NCBI GenBank assembly: GCA_041391965.1
Contig: JAWKMZ010000003.1
Coordinates: 62,001 to 126,000 of the forward strand
Direction: 5' to 3'
Length of the DNA stretch: 64,000 nt
Source of the DNA: JAWKMZ01 sp041391965
GTDB lineage: Bacteria; Bacteroidota; Bacteroidia; Flavobacteriales; Flavobacteriaceae
Part shown: positions 26,189 to 33,662 of the stretch, piece after piece
How positions within the stretch are numbered: position 1 is the stretch's first letter
How the letters are laid out: every line of letters starts with the position of its first letter
Notes under the pieces: generated by a model
The model's database searches: none
What the model was told of the DNA's origin: nothing
Seen by the model: only the letters and a program-made list of their open reading frames with translations
Translations under genes and position numbers: made by a program

Positions 26189-27454
26189 ATGAAGAAACAA
26201 ATAATCATAGCTTCGGCACTTTTGGTCAGTACATTTTCATTTGCTCAAAAAGATGAATTAAAAACGGCTGAAAAAGCAATAAAAAATAGCAATTATGCAG
26301 AAGCAAAAACAGCAATTAAAGCTGCCGAACCTTTAATAAGTACTGCAGATGATAAGTTGAAAGCCAAGTTTTATTTCCTTAAAGGTGAAGCACTTTATGC
26401 TAATGGAGCAGGTTCAAGTGTAGATACAGATGCTGCCATAGAAAGTTTAAACATGGTTGAACAAGTAGATAATGGTAAATATGCTGATGATGTTGCAACT
26501 TTAAAACAGTCTATGCTGTCTAATTTTTTAACTAAAGCGAATGCAGCTTTAGAAAATAAAAATTACGCAGTATCTTCAAGTGGTTTTGACAAAGCATATC
26601 GCATGTCAACTAAAGACACTTTGTATCTTTACTATGCAGCAGCTACTGCTGTAAATGGACAAGATTATGATACTGCTTTGAAATACTATGAAAAACTAAA
26701 GGATTTAGGGTATAAAGGTGTTGAAACACAATATATTGCAACTGACAAAGATACAGGAGAAGAAAAAGTTTTTGATTCTAAAAGCACAAGAGATCTTTCT
26801 GTAAGAAGTGGAGCATATATTAGTCCAAAAGATAAAAAAACAGAATCTAAATCTGCTGAAATCGTTAAGAATATTGCGTTGATTTATGTTAGCAAAGGGC
26901 AAAATGACAAAGCGATGGCAGCCATGAAAGATGCCAGAGCAGCCAATCCTGACGATTTGAATTTAATTCTTTCTGAAGCCAATTTGCAATTAAAAGTAGG
27001 GAATAAAGAGGCTTTTAAATCTTTAATTCAAGAAGCGTTAGTAAAAGATCCAAAAAACCCTGAATTATTATTCAACTTAGGAATTGTTGCCGCAGAAGCT
27101 GGCGATGTGGATGCAGCCAAATCTTATTACAATCAAGCGTTGGCTTTAAAACCAGACTATGCTGATGTTAATAACAACATGGCTGTTTTGATTTTAGGAG
27201 GTGAACAAAAAATTATTGATGAGATGAATTCTTTAGGAACTTCAGCAGCAGATAATAAAAAATATGATGAGTTGAGAGACTCAATTAATCAATTATATAG
27301 AGAGGCTATTCCTTATTTGCAATCAACAATTAACTTAAGACCAAATGACCTTCAAGCTGCAAAAACGTTGATGAATATTTATAGCTCTTTAGGTGAAACA
27401 GCAAAATTTAAAGAAATGAAAGCGAAAGTGGAAGCTATTGAAGCTGGAAACTAA
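26189..27454 (+). CDS. Exported tetratricopeptide-repeat protein
   Basis: A 421-residue protein starting at ATG 26189, which gives a signal peptide (MKKQIIIASALLVSTFSFAQ); translation could open earlier inside gyrA, but that frame lacks a signal. TPR-like helical pairs occur at about 95-140 (LDSA-type pairs such as DYDTALKYYEKLKDLGYKG), 205-240 and 260-330 (PELLFNLGIVAAEAGDVDAAKSYYNQAL). It is predicted periplasmic and likely scaffolds other proteins. It is probably co-transcribed with gyrA, and its unit ends in a strong terminator. Confidence 0.85.
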   Translation: MKKQIIIASALLVSTFSFAQKDELKTAEKAIKNSNYAEAKTAIKAAEPLISTADDKLKAKFYFLKGEALYANGAGSSVDTDAAIESLNMVEQVDNGKYADDVATLKQSMLSNFLTKANAALENKNYAVSSSGFDKAYRMSTKDTLYLYYAAATAVNGQDYDTALKYYEKLKDLGYKGVETQYIATDKDTGEEKVFDSKSTRDLSVRSGAYISPKDKKTESKSAEIVKNIALIYVSKGQNDKAMAAMKDARAANPDDLNLILSEANLQLKVGNKEAFKSLIQEALVKDPKNPELLFNLGIVAAEAGDVDAAKSYYNQALALKPDYADVNNNMAVLILGGEQKIIDEMNSLGTSAADNKKYDELRDSINQLYREAIPYLQSTINLRPNDLQAAKTLMNIYSSLGETAKFKEMKAKVEAIEAGN

Positions 27455-27472
27455 TACTTTATTATTAAGCAT

Positions 27473-27508
27473 AAAAAAAAAGCTACTCATTTTGAGTAGC
27501 TTTTTTTT
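27473..27508. terminator. Bidirectional terminator after the TPR gene
   Basis: A 9-bp stem AGCTACTCA / TGAGTAGCT (27481-27501) with a 3-base loop, preceded by A8 and followed by T8. It separates the convergent TPR and NlpC/P60 genes. Confidence 0.9.
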
Positions 27509-28256
27509 ATATAATCTTTTTGATAACTCTTAATTTATGTGTGTGTAGTTTTCGTTCTACATTATATATTCCAGAATGATCTAATCTGTCAATACGCACT
27601 TTGCCATGTGCATGTATAATATAATTATCTTCCATGATAATACCAACATGTGTAATTTTTCCTTCGGCATTATCAAAAAAAGCCAAATCACCAGGTTCAC
27701 TTTCTTCAATAAAACTCAATGCTTCACCTTGAGTTGCTTGTTGTGACGCATCACGTAATAATTTATAACCATTAAGTTTGTAAACCATTTGTGTAAGTCC
27801 AGAACAGTCAATACCAAAAGGTGTTTTTCCGCCCCAAAGATAAGGAGCGTTTAAGTAATTAAAAGCTGTTTGTATGATATTTGATTTTGGCTGAACAGAA
27901 CTAATACTGTTTCCATCATACGAATGCTGCAAAATTTGCAACCCATTTAAGGTAGAACCCAGCGGAATAGTAAGCAACCCATTAGTTTCATCTTGTACAA
28001 ACTCAACTAAATCAGTTGATAGTTTTAATGGTATATGCTTTAATGATTTATAATGGTCTTCTGTAATTTCTTTATACTGCTTATTATCAATCCAACCTTC
28101 ATATTTGTCAAATGCTAACCTAATTTTACTCCAGTTTTTGCGTTGCTCTATAACTTTAAAAAAATCACCATACAATACTTGAGAAATTAATTCGCAAGTA
28201 TCATCAGGTTCAAGTCTTAAAGGGACAATGCTTAAATTACAGATTCCGTATTGCAT
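27507..28256 (-). CDS. NlpC/P60 (C40) family peptidase with SH3-like domain
   Basis: A 249-residue cell-wall-type hydrolase. An SH3b-like domain (about 1-65, ending WSKIRLAFDKYEGWID) precedes a C40 catalytic domain. The catalytic Cys is C151 in GIDCSGL, with His H203 (ITHVGI) and a third residue near H215-H217 (HAHGKVR). These enzymes cut gamma-D-Glu-diaminopimelate or related peptidoglycan links. No signal peptide is visible, so it may act on recycled muropeptides in the cytoplasm or use another route. A TATATTTG motif lies only two bases before its ATG, too close to be a normal promoter. Confidence 0.88.
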   Translation of the reverse strand: MQYGICNLSIVPLRLEPDDTCELISQVLYGDFFKVIEQRKNWSKIRLAFDKYEGWIDNKQYKEITEDHYKSLKHIPLKLSTDLVEFVQDETNGLLTIPLGSTLNGLQILQHSYDGNSISSVQPKSNIIQTAFNYLNAPYLWGGKTPFGIDCSGLTQMVYKLNGYKLLRDASQQATQGEALSFIEESEPGDLAFFDNAEGKITHVGIIMEDNYIIHAHGKVRIDRLDHSGIYNVERKLHTHKLRVIKKII

Positions 28257-28380
28257 ACAAATATATATGTCTATTGATTATTTTTAATTTATAGTTTATG
28301 AGTAATCAAAACAGAATCTAAAATAAAGAAAGTATATTTTGGCTTATAGGTCATCAAATAAAAAATAGAAATACTAAATA

Positions 28381-29559
28381 TTAGTTGCGTTCAATAACAA
28401 TTGCTGAGGCACCACCACCACCATTACAAATGGCTGCTGCTCCAATTTTGGCATTGTTTTGTTCTAAAACATTAAGGAGCGTAATAATAATTCTCACACC
28501 TGAACATCCTAAAGGATGACCTAAAGAGACAGCTCCGCCATTAACATTGACGTTACTATCACTAAGTCCTAAAATTTTCATATTGGCTAAACCAACAACT
28601 GAAAATGCTTCATTAAATTCAAAATAATCAACATCATTGATAGAAATTTTTGCTTTATCTAAAGCTTTTGGTAAGGCTTTAGCAGGAGCTGTTGTAAACC
28701 ACTGAGGTTCATGCGCTGCATCAGCATAACTTTTAATAGTTGCTAAAACTTTTAAACCCAACTCATTAGCTTTTTCTTTGCTCATCAACACCATAGCGCC
28801 AGCGCCATCATTAATTGTGGAGGCATTTGCAGCAGTTACGGTTCCATCTTTTGTAAAAGCAGGACGTAATGACGGAATTTTATCCATCATTACATTGGTA
28901 AACTCTTCATCTTTAGTAATAATCAAAGCATCACCGCGACGTTGTGGTACTTCAACAGGAACCACTTCATTATCAAATTTTCCAGCGTCCCAAGCAGCAG
29001 CCGAACGTTTATAAGATTGAATTGCAAAAGCATCTTGGTCTTCTCGTGAAAAATGATATTCCTTAGCACAAGCATCAGCGCAAACACCCATTGCATTTTG
29101 GTCATAAGCATCAACTAAACCATCACGCTGCATCCCATCTTCTAATGTAGCAGGACCAAATTTTGTAGCTGAACGTGCATGGTAATAGTGCGGAATTAAA
29201 CTCATATTCTCCATACCACCAGCAACAATAATTTCTGCGTCACCAAGTGTAATTGCTTGTGCAGCTTGCATAACCGCTTTCATCCCAGAAGCACATACTT
29301 TATTAACTGTTGTACAAGGTACTGTATTTGGAATACCTGCATAAATCGCAGCTTGACGTGCTGGTGCTTGTCCAGTTCCAGCTTGTACCACATTGCCCAT
29401 AATGACTTCTTGCACTAACTCTGGTTTTAGATTGATTTTATCTAAAGCACCTTTGATAGCAATAGCGCCTAATTTTGGTGCAGGAATTGTAGATAAAGCT
29501 CCTAAAAAGCTGCCAATTGGTGTTCTTGCTGCGGATACAATTACGACTTCTTTACTCAT
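28381..29559 (-). CDS. Acetyl-CoA C-acyltransferase (thiolase)
   Basis: A 392-residue thiolase that condenses or cleaves acyl-CoAs, for fatty-acid beta-oxidation or acetoacetyl-CoA formation. The nucleophile is C89 in VNKVCASG, and H348 (GHPLGCSG) and C378 (CNGGGGAS) complete the triad. Length and motifs fit the AtoB/FadA/PhaA group; which direction it serves cannot be told from sequence. It is a single gene, divergent from the PgpH-like gene, with a -7 element 28 bases upstream. Confidence 0.95.
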   Translation of the reverse strand: MSKEVVIVSAARTPIGSFLGALSTIPAPKLGAIAIKGALDKINLKPELVQEVIMGNVVQAGTGQAPARQAAIYAGIPNTVPCTTVNKVCASGMKAVMQAAQAITLGDAEIIVAGGMENMSLIPHYYHARSATKFGPATLEDGMQRDGLVDAYDQNAMGVCADACAKEYHFSREDQDAFAIQSYKRSAAAWDAGKFDNEVVPVEVPQRRGDALIITKDEEFTNVMMDKIPSLRPAFTKDGTVTAANASTINDGAGAMVLMSKEKANELGLKVLATIKSYADAAHEPQWFTTAPAKALPKALDKAKISINDVDYFEFNEAFSVVGLANMKILGLSDSNVNVNGGAVSLGHPLGCSGVRIIITLLNVLEQNNAKIGAAAICNGGGGASAIVIERN

Positions 29560-29586
29560 TTTATATACGTTTGATTATAATTGGTG

Positions 29587-29594
29587 CAAAATTA
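29587..29594 (-). promoter_or_regulatory. -7 promoter element for the thiolase gene
   Basis: Minus strand reads TAATTTTG, an exact TAnnTTTG match 28 bases upstream of the thiolase ATG; no -33 element at standard spacing. Confidence 0.4.
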
Positions 29595-29659
29595 ATCAAT
29601 TTTTAATAAATTTTAGAATGAAAGCCAACTATAAACCCAAAAACTCTTTTATATTTTAT

Positions 29660-29667
29660 TACTTTTG
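29660..29667 (+). promoter_or_regulatory. -7 promoter element for the PgpH-like gene
   Basis: TACTTTTG, an exact TAnnTTTG match, ends 21 bases before the ATG at 29689. The -33 region lacks a clear TTTG. Confidence 0.45.
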
Positions 29668-29688
29668 ATAGTCTATTGAAACATCTAA

Positions 29689-31734
29689 ATGAAGCATTTT
29701 ATAAACAAATGGTATAAAAACCATGCACTTATCTACAAAATTCTTTTGTTTTTAAGTACCACTTTTCTGATTGTCTATCTTTTTCCAAAAAGTGGAAAAT
29801 TCAAATATAGTTTTGACAAAGGAAAACCATGGCAATCTGAAAACTTATATGCGCCATTTGATTTTGCAATACAAAAATCAGCTGATGAAATTGCTCAAGA
29901 AAAGGATGCTATAACAAAAAATAGCACTGTGTATTTTGAGTTAAACAAGTCAATTAAACCTTTGGTTTTTGAAGCATATGATACTAAATTTAATAGCATT
30001 TTTGTCGATTCATTAACCAGAAATAAAGCACAACTTTATACTATTGGAAAAACGATTTTAAATCGCATTTATGCGTATGGTGTTTTAGATGAAAATTACG
30101 ATTATCCTGATGATAGAACAGCGGTTATATTGGAGGATCAAACAAAAAAGGCAACTACCACTTTTGTAGAACTTACAAAGATGGACGCATTTAGACCTCT
30201 TTTAGAACAAGCTTTAGACGCTAAAAACTTTTCAAATTATAAACCAGCATTTGTTTCGATATTTTTTGACATTGTTAAGCCCAACCTCAGTTTAAATACA
30301 TCGTTAACTCAAAATGCACTACAAGAACAATTTGATAAAATATCACCACTTAGAGGAAGCATAGATAAGGAAACGCTTATCATTTCTAAAGGCGAAATTG
30401 TAGAAGGTCATAAATATGATGTTTTAAAATCATTAGAAGCAGAATATGAAAATCAAGTTTGGAGCGCTTCTACCTATAATTGGATTGTGTTTTCTTATGC
30501 GTTGTTGGTGGCATTAACGCTGTTGATGTTGCTTCTTTTTTTAAGAAAATATAGGAATGAAGTGTTTTTAGACAATACTAAAGTCACATTTATCTTTTTT
30601 AATATACTGTTGATGGTATTGCTAACGACTTTAATCATTAATTACAATTCCAAATATGTTTATGTGGTACCTTTATGTGTGCTCCCTTTAGTTTTAAAAG
30701 CTTTTTTTGATGCCAGATTAGGACTTTTTACGCATGTACTTACTGTTTTGTTATTAGGATTTATTGTACCCAACAGCTATGAATACATGTTTTTGCAAAT
30801 AATTGCAGGTATAGTCACCATATTGACCGTTTCAGAATTGTATAAACGTGCTAATTTATTTATTTCTGTTGGACAAATTACACTGATTTATATTATAGCG
30901 TATTTTGCTTTTTTTGTGATTCATGAAGGAAATATCTACACGCTCAAAATAGAAACATTCGGGCTCTTTATTTTGTGTGGTCTTGCTACTTTGTTTGTAC
31001 AGCCTTTAATTTATATTTATGAAAAATTATTTGGTTTGGTTTCAGATGTATCACTTTTAGAGCTATCAGATACAAATACAAAACTTTTAAAAGAATTATC
31101 CAACAAAGCACCAGGCACATTTCATCATTCGTTAAACGTTGCCAATTTAGCAGAAGCCTCAGCCAACGAAATTGGAGCAAATGCTATGTTGGTTAGGGTA
31201 GGAGCGTTATATCATGATATTGGAAAGATGAAAAATCCAACCTATTTTACTGAAAATCAATCTACAGGAATCAATCCTCATGACGAGTTATCATCTCAAG
31301 AAAGCACCAAAATTATCATCAACCATGTTATTGATGGCGTTGAAATTGCTAAAAAAAATAATTTACCAGATAGAGTGATTGATTTTATAAGGACGCATCA
31401 TGGCACCAGTTTAGTTTACTATTTCTTTATGAAAGAAAAGGAATATGATGATAGCTTAAGTGATGAAGATTTTAGGTATCCAGGACCAAGACCTTATAGT
31501 AAAGAAACTGCAATTTTGATGATGTGTGATAGTGTAGAGGCTGCTTCAAAAAGTTTAAAAGAACCTTCATCTACAAAAATTGACCATTTTGTTGAAAATA
31601 TTATTAATAAGCAATTGGAAGATGGACAGTTCTTAAATGCCAATATCACTTTTAAAGAAATAGAATCTATTAAGAAAGTTCTTAAAAATAAACTGGCTAA
31701 CATCTTTCATCTCAGGATAGAATACCCAGAATAA
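29689..31734 (+). CDS. 7TM-HD domain protein, PgpH-like c-di-AMP phosphodiesterase candidate
   Basis: A 681-residue inner-membrane protein. An N-terminal TM helix (about 15-31) precedes an extracytoplasmic 7TMR-HDED domain (about 45-255). A bundle of hydrophobic helices (about 264-445) follows, then a cytoplasmic HD domain. The metal site is visible as H480 (FHHSLN) and H509-D510 (YHDIGK), with later HH motifs (RTHHGTS). This layout matches PgpH enzymes that hydrolyse the second messenger c-di-AMP. It lies directly upstream of a tRNA operon, apparently by chance. The substrate is family inference. Confidence 0.88.
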   Translation: MKHFINKWYKNHALIYKILLFLSTTFLIVYLFPKSGKFKYSFDKGKPWQSENLYAPFDFAIQKSADEIAQEKDAITKNSTVYFELNKSIKPLVFEAYDTKFNSIFVDSLTRNKAQLYTIGKTILNRIYAYGVLDENYDYPDDRTAVILEDQTKKATTTFVELTKMDAFRPLLEQALDAKNFSNYKPAFVSIFFDIVKPNLSLNTSLTQNALQEQFDKISPLRGSIDKETLIISKGEIVEGHKYDVLKSLEAEYENQVWSASTYNWIVFSYALLVALTLLMLLLFLRKYRNEVFLDNTKVTFIFFNILLMVLLTTLIINYNSKYVYVVPLCVLPLVLKAFFDARLGLFTHVLTVLLLGFIVPNSYEYMFLQIIAGIVTILTVSELYKRANLFISVGQITLIYIIAYFAFFVIHEGNIYTLKIETFGLFILCGLATLFVQPLIYIYEKLFGLVSDVSLLELSDTNTKLLKELSNKAPGTFHHSLNVANLAEASANEIGANAMLVRVGALYHDIGKMKNPTYFTENQSTGINPHDELSSQESTKIIINHVIDGVEIAKKNNLPDRVIDFIRTHHGTSLVYYFFMKEKEYDDSLSDEDFRYPGPRPYSKETAILMMCDSVEAASKSLKEPSSTKIDHFVENIINKQLEDGQFLNANITFKEIESIKKVLKNKLANIFHLRIEYPE

Positions 31735-31764
31735 AAATATTCGAATAAAAAATTAAAAAAATAG

Positions 31765-31795
31765 TTGTGTTCTTTGTAATGAAAACTTACATTTG
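31765..31795 (+). promoter_or_regulatory. Promoter of the Ser-Pro-Arg tRNA operon
   Basis: TTG (31765-31767), a 20-base spacer and TACATTTG (31788-31795) match both parts of the Bacteroidota promoter, with transcription expected near 31800, about 30 bases before the first tRNA. Confidence 0.6.
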
Positions 31796-31831
31796 CATCC
31801 GCATTTTAAGAGAAGTTCTTTAAATAATTTA

Positions 31832-31915
31832 GGAGAGGTGCCAGAGTGGTAATGGAGCAGATTGCTAATCTGTCGACGGGAAACTGTCGCCAGGGTTCGA
31901 GTCCCTGTCTCTCCG
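31832..31915 (+). tRNA. tRNA-Ser (GCT anticodon)
   Basis: An 84-nt class II tRNA with acceptor GGAGAGG/TCTCTCC (last pair G-U), a long variable arm and T-stem CAGGG-TTCGAGT-CCCTG. The anticodon arm is CAGATT-GCT-AATCTG, so the anticodon GCT reads AGC/AGU serine codons. CCA is not encoded. It is the first gene of a three-tRNA operon. Confidence 0.95.
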
Positions 31916-31934
31916 CAAAATTTGATGACCATTT

Positions 31935-32009
31935 CGGGGTGTAGCGTAGCCCGGTTATCGCGCCGCGTTTGGGACGCGGAGGTCGCAGGTTCGAATCCTG
32001 CCACCCCGA
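31935..32009 (+). tRNA. tRNA-Pro (TGG anticodon)
   Basis: A 75-nt tRNA with acceptor CGGGGTG/CACCCCG, anticodon stem CCGCG/CGCGG, loop TTTGGGA (anticodon TGG) and T-loop TTCGAAT. It reads proline codons. The 3' CCA is not encoded. Confidence 0.96.
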
Positions 32010-32059
32010 CAAAGACTATCTTTTTGATATTTTTACATTCAGAACACAAGTTCTTGAAT

Positions 32060-32133
32060 GGGCTCGTAGCTCAGCTGGATAGAGCACCTCCCTTCTAAGG
32101 AGGCGGTCATAGGTTCGAATCCTATCGGGCTCA
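32060..32133 (+). tRNA. tRNA-Arg (TCT anticodon)
   Basis: A 74-nt tRNA. The anticodon loop CTTCTAA on stem CCTCC/GGAGG gives TCT, reading AGA/AGG arginine codons. The acceptor pairs GGGCTCG with CGGGCTC, including two G-U pairs. The discriminator is A and CCA is not encoded. A terminator follows eight bases later. Confidence 0.93.
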
Positions 32134-32140
32134 CTGTTTT

Positions 32141-32169
32141 AAACCTTGTATAACCATACAAGGTTTTTT
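32141..32169 (+). terminator. Terminator of the tRNA operon
   Basis: An 11-bp stem AAACCTTGTAT / ATACAAGGTTT with an AACC loop followed by T residues, beginning eight bases after tRNA-Arg. Confidence 0.88.
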
Positions 32170-32198
32170 GCTTTTTATAAGATTTTGAATTTCAAATT

Positions 32199-32870
32199 TT
32201 ATTTTGAATTGACACGAAAATACGACTGAAGTTTTGCATAATGGATTTCTTCAAAACGCTTAATCACTTTGTTTGCCTTACTGTAATCTTGATTTATAGA
32301 GTTTTGGCTTTTAAACCCAATGCAATAAATACCTGCTGCTTTGGCTGCTTCAATACCATTGGTAGAGTCTTCAATAACAATGCACTTATGTTTATCAAAA
32401 CCAGAAGCTTTTGCAGCATTGATAAAAATTTCAGGATGTGGTTTAGATGCTTTTAAATCAGCACCACTTAATTTTGCTTTAAAATAGGAGTTCAAATTAA
32501 AACGTTCAAAAATTTGATTGATATTGGACATAGAAGCTGAAGAGGCGAGCACTAAAGTAAGTCCATTGTTGTGATAGTTTGTGATAAGGTCTAAAACACC
32601 TTCAATAAGTTGAAGTTCTGTATCATGTTCAAACAAAAACTTAAAATGGTCGCGTTTAATATCAACCAAAGTTTGAGGTGCTAATCTTAAGTTATATTTT
32701 TTACATAAAAACTCACAAATAGCATAGGTAGATTGCCCTGTAAATGTTTTGTAAAGCGTATTAGGAACTTTAATATTAACATCATCAAACATTTTATGAT
32801 AGGCTTTGTGGTGTAAAGGCTCTGTATCAACAATAACACCATCCATATCAAAAATAACTGCTTTAATCAT
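32199..32870 (-). CDS. HAD-superfamily phosphatase / phosphoglucomutase-like hydrolase
   Basis: A 223-residue HAD subfamily IA protein with a helical cap domain. The nucleophile motif is FDMDGVIVDTEPLH (D8 and D10). Motif II is LASSAS, motif III is K in ASKPHPE, and motif IV is IEDSTNGIEAAKAAG. These enzymes dephosphorylate or isomerise small phosphorylated metabolites, for example sugar phosphates; beta-phosphoglucomutase and phosphoglycolate phosphatase are the usual relatives. Substrate cannot be assigned. It stands alone, convergent with the tRNA operon. Confidence 0.9.
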   Translation of the reverse strand: MIKAVIFDMDGVIVDTEPLHHKAYHKMFDDVNIKVPNTLYKTFTGQSTYAICEFLCKKYNLRLAPQTLVDIKRDHFKFLFEHDTELQLIEGVLDLITNYHNNGLTLVLASSASMSNINQIFERFNLNSYFKAKLSGADLKASKPHPEIFINAAKASGFDKHKCIVIEDSTNGIEAAKAAGIYCIGFKSQNSINQDYSKANKVIKRFEEIHYAKLQSYFRVNSK

Positions 32871-33083
32871 GTTTTCTCTATTTTTGCGAATATACTTAAA
32901 AAAGCAGTTTTGAATGCCTCTTTTTATAGTAATAAGTTGATTTTAAGCGATTCTATCGTTATTTGTTTTTATAAGATATTAAAATTCAGCCAATTAACCT
33001 TGTCGTTAAAATGTTATAATTTGTAAGATATTTCATATTTAACACTTTTAATCGAATAAAATATACATTTTATCGAATTTTTA

Positions 33084-33115
33084 TTGTGATAATCAAATTT
33101 TATGTTCTACATTTG
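33084..33115 (+). promoter_or_regulatory. Promoter of the small lipoprotein gene at 33146
   Basis: TTG (33084-33086), a 21-base spacer and TACATTTG (33108-33115), a full TAnnTTTG match about 30 bases before the ATG. Confidence 0.55.
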
Positions 33116-33145
33116 ACATATAATTTCATTTAAACCCAAATCAAA

Positions 33146-33577
33146 ATGAAAACCAACCTACTATCTCGCATTGCGTGTGCAATGCTATTATTTTCTGCGT
33201 TCAATTGTTCTGTAGAACCTGTCGAACAAATACAATCTATTTCAAATAGTATTAATGCAGTTGTATCAATCAATGATGAAACCAATCCGCCTTGTACTGG
33301 TTTAGATCCAAAAGTTAGAATTACTAATAATGGAACTTTAATTATAGATTTAGAGATTTATAATGATGAAGGAGCATTTATCAATTCTGAAATAGGAATT
33401 GCTCCAGGCTCAGTTTCTGATTGGATGACTTTTACTGAAGGCACCACCTTATTTGTTGTTAGAAGTACCAATGTGTATGGTGAAAAAGCGCAGTACATAA
33501 TGAGCAATTGTACAGCTTTAAATATGGAATTGGGTGCAGACAACCATTTAGTAGCTGTAGAGCCTGAAACCCTTTAA
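33146..33577 (+). CDS. Small predicted lipoprotein, function unknown
   Basis: A 143-residue protein with a lipoprotein signal peptide (LLFSAFNC, C21 predicted lipidated) and a beta-rich body. GLDPKVRITNNGTLIIDLEIYN is its most ordered-looking segment. I recognise no named domain. It has its own promoter and terminator, so it is a single-gene unit next to a TonB receptor gene on the other strand. Envelope location is supported; function is unknown. Confidence 0.7.
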   Translation: MKTNLLSRIACAMLLFSAFNCSVEPVEQIQSISNSINAVVSINDETNPPCTGLDPKVRITNNGTLIIDLEIYNDEGAFINSEIGIAPGSVSDWMTFTEGTTLFVVRSTNVYGEKAQYIMSNCTALNMELGADNHLVAVEPETL

Positions 33578-33627
33578 TATATTGAATAGTTAGTATTATT
33601 ATATATTAATTAATACCGCTAAATAAA

Positions 33628-33657
33628 AACAACTCTAATTTTAGGGTTGTTTTTTTG
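33628..33657. terminator. Bidirectional terminator between the lipoprotein and TonB-receptor genes
   Basis: An 11-position stem AACAACTCTAA / TTAGGGTTGTT with one G-U pair, with T-rich flank on the plus strand; it separates convergent genes. Confidence 0.8.
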
Positions 33658-33662
33658 CTTTT

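Noticed and set aside
28258..28265. TATATTTG on the minus strand as promoter of the NlpC/P60 gene
   Set aside because: It ends two bases before the ATG, so transcription would start inside the coding region; a leaderless start is possible but unsupported.
31753..32098. Several ORFs on both strands across the tRNA cluster, some with protein-like text such as GFEPATSASQ
   Set aside because: They are conceptual translations of conserved tRNA sequence and its complement, a well-known annotation artefact; the tRNAs fold and explain the region.
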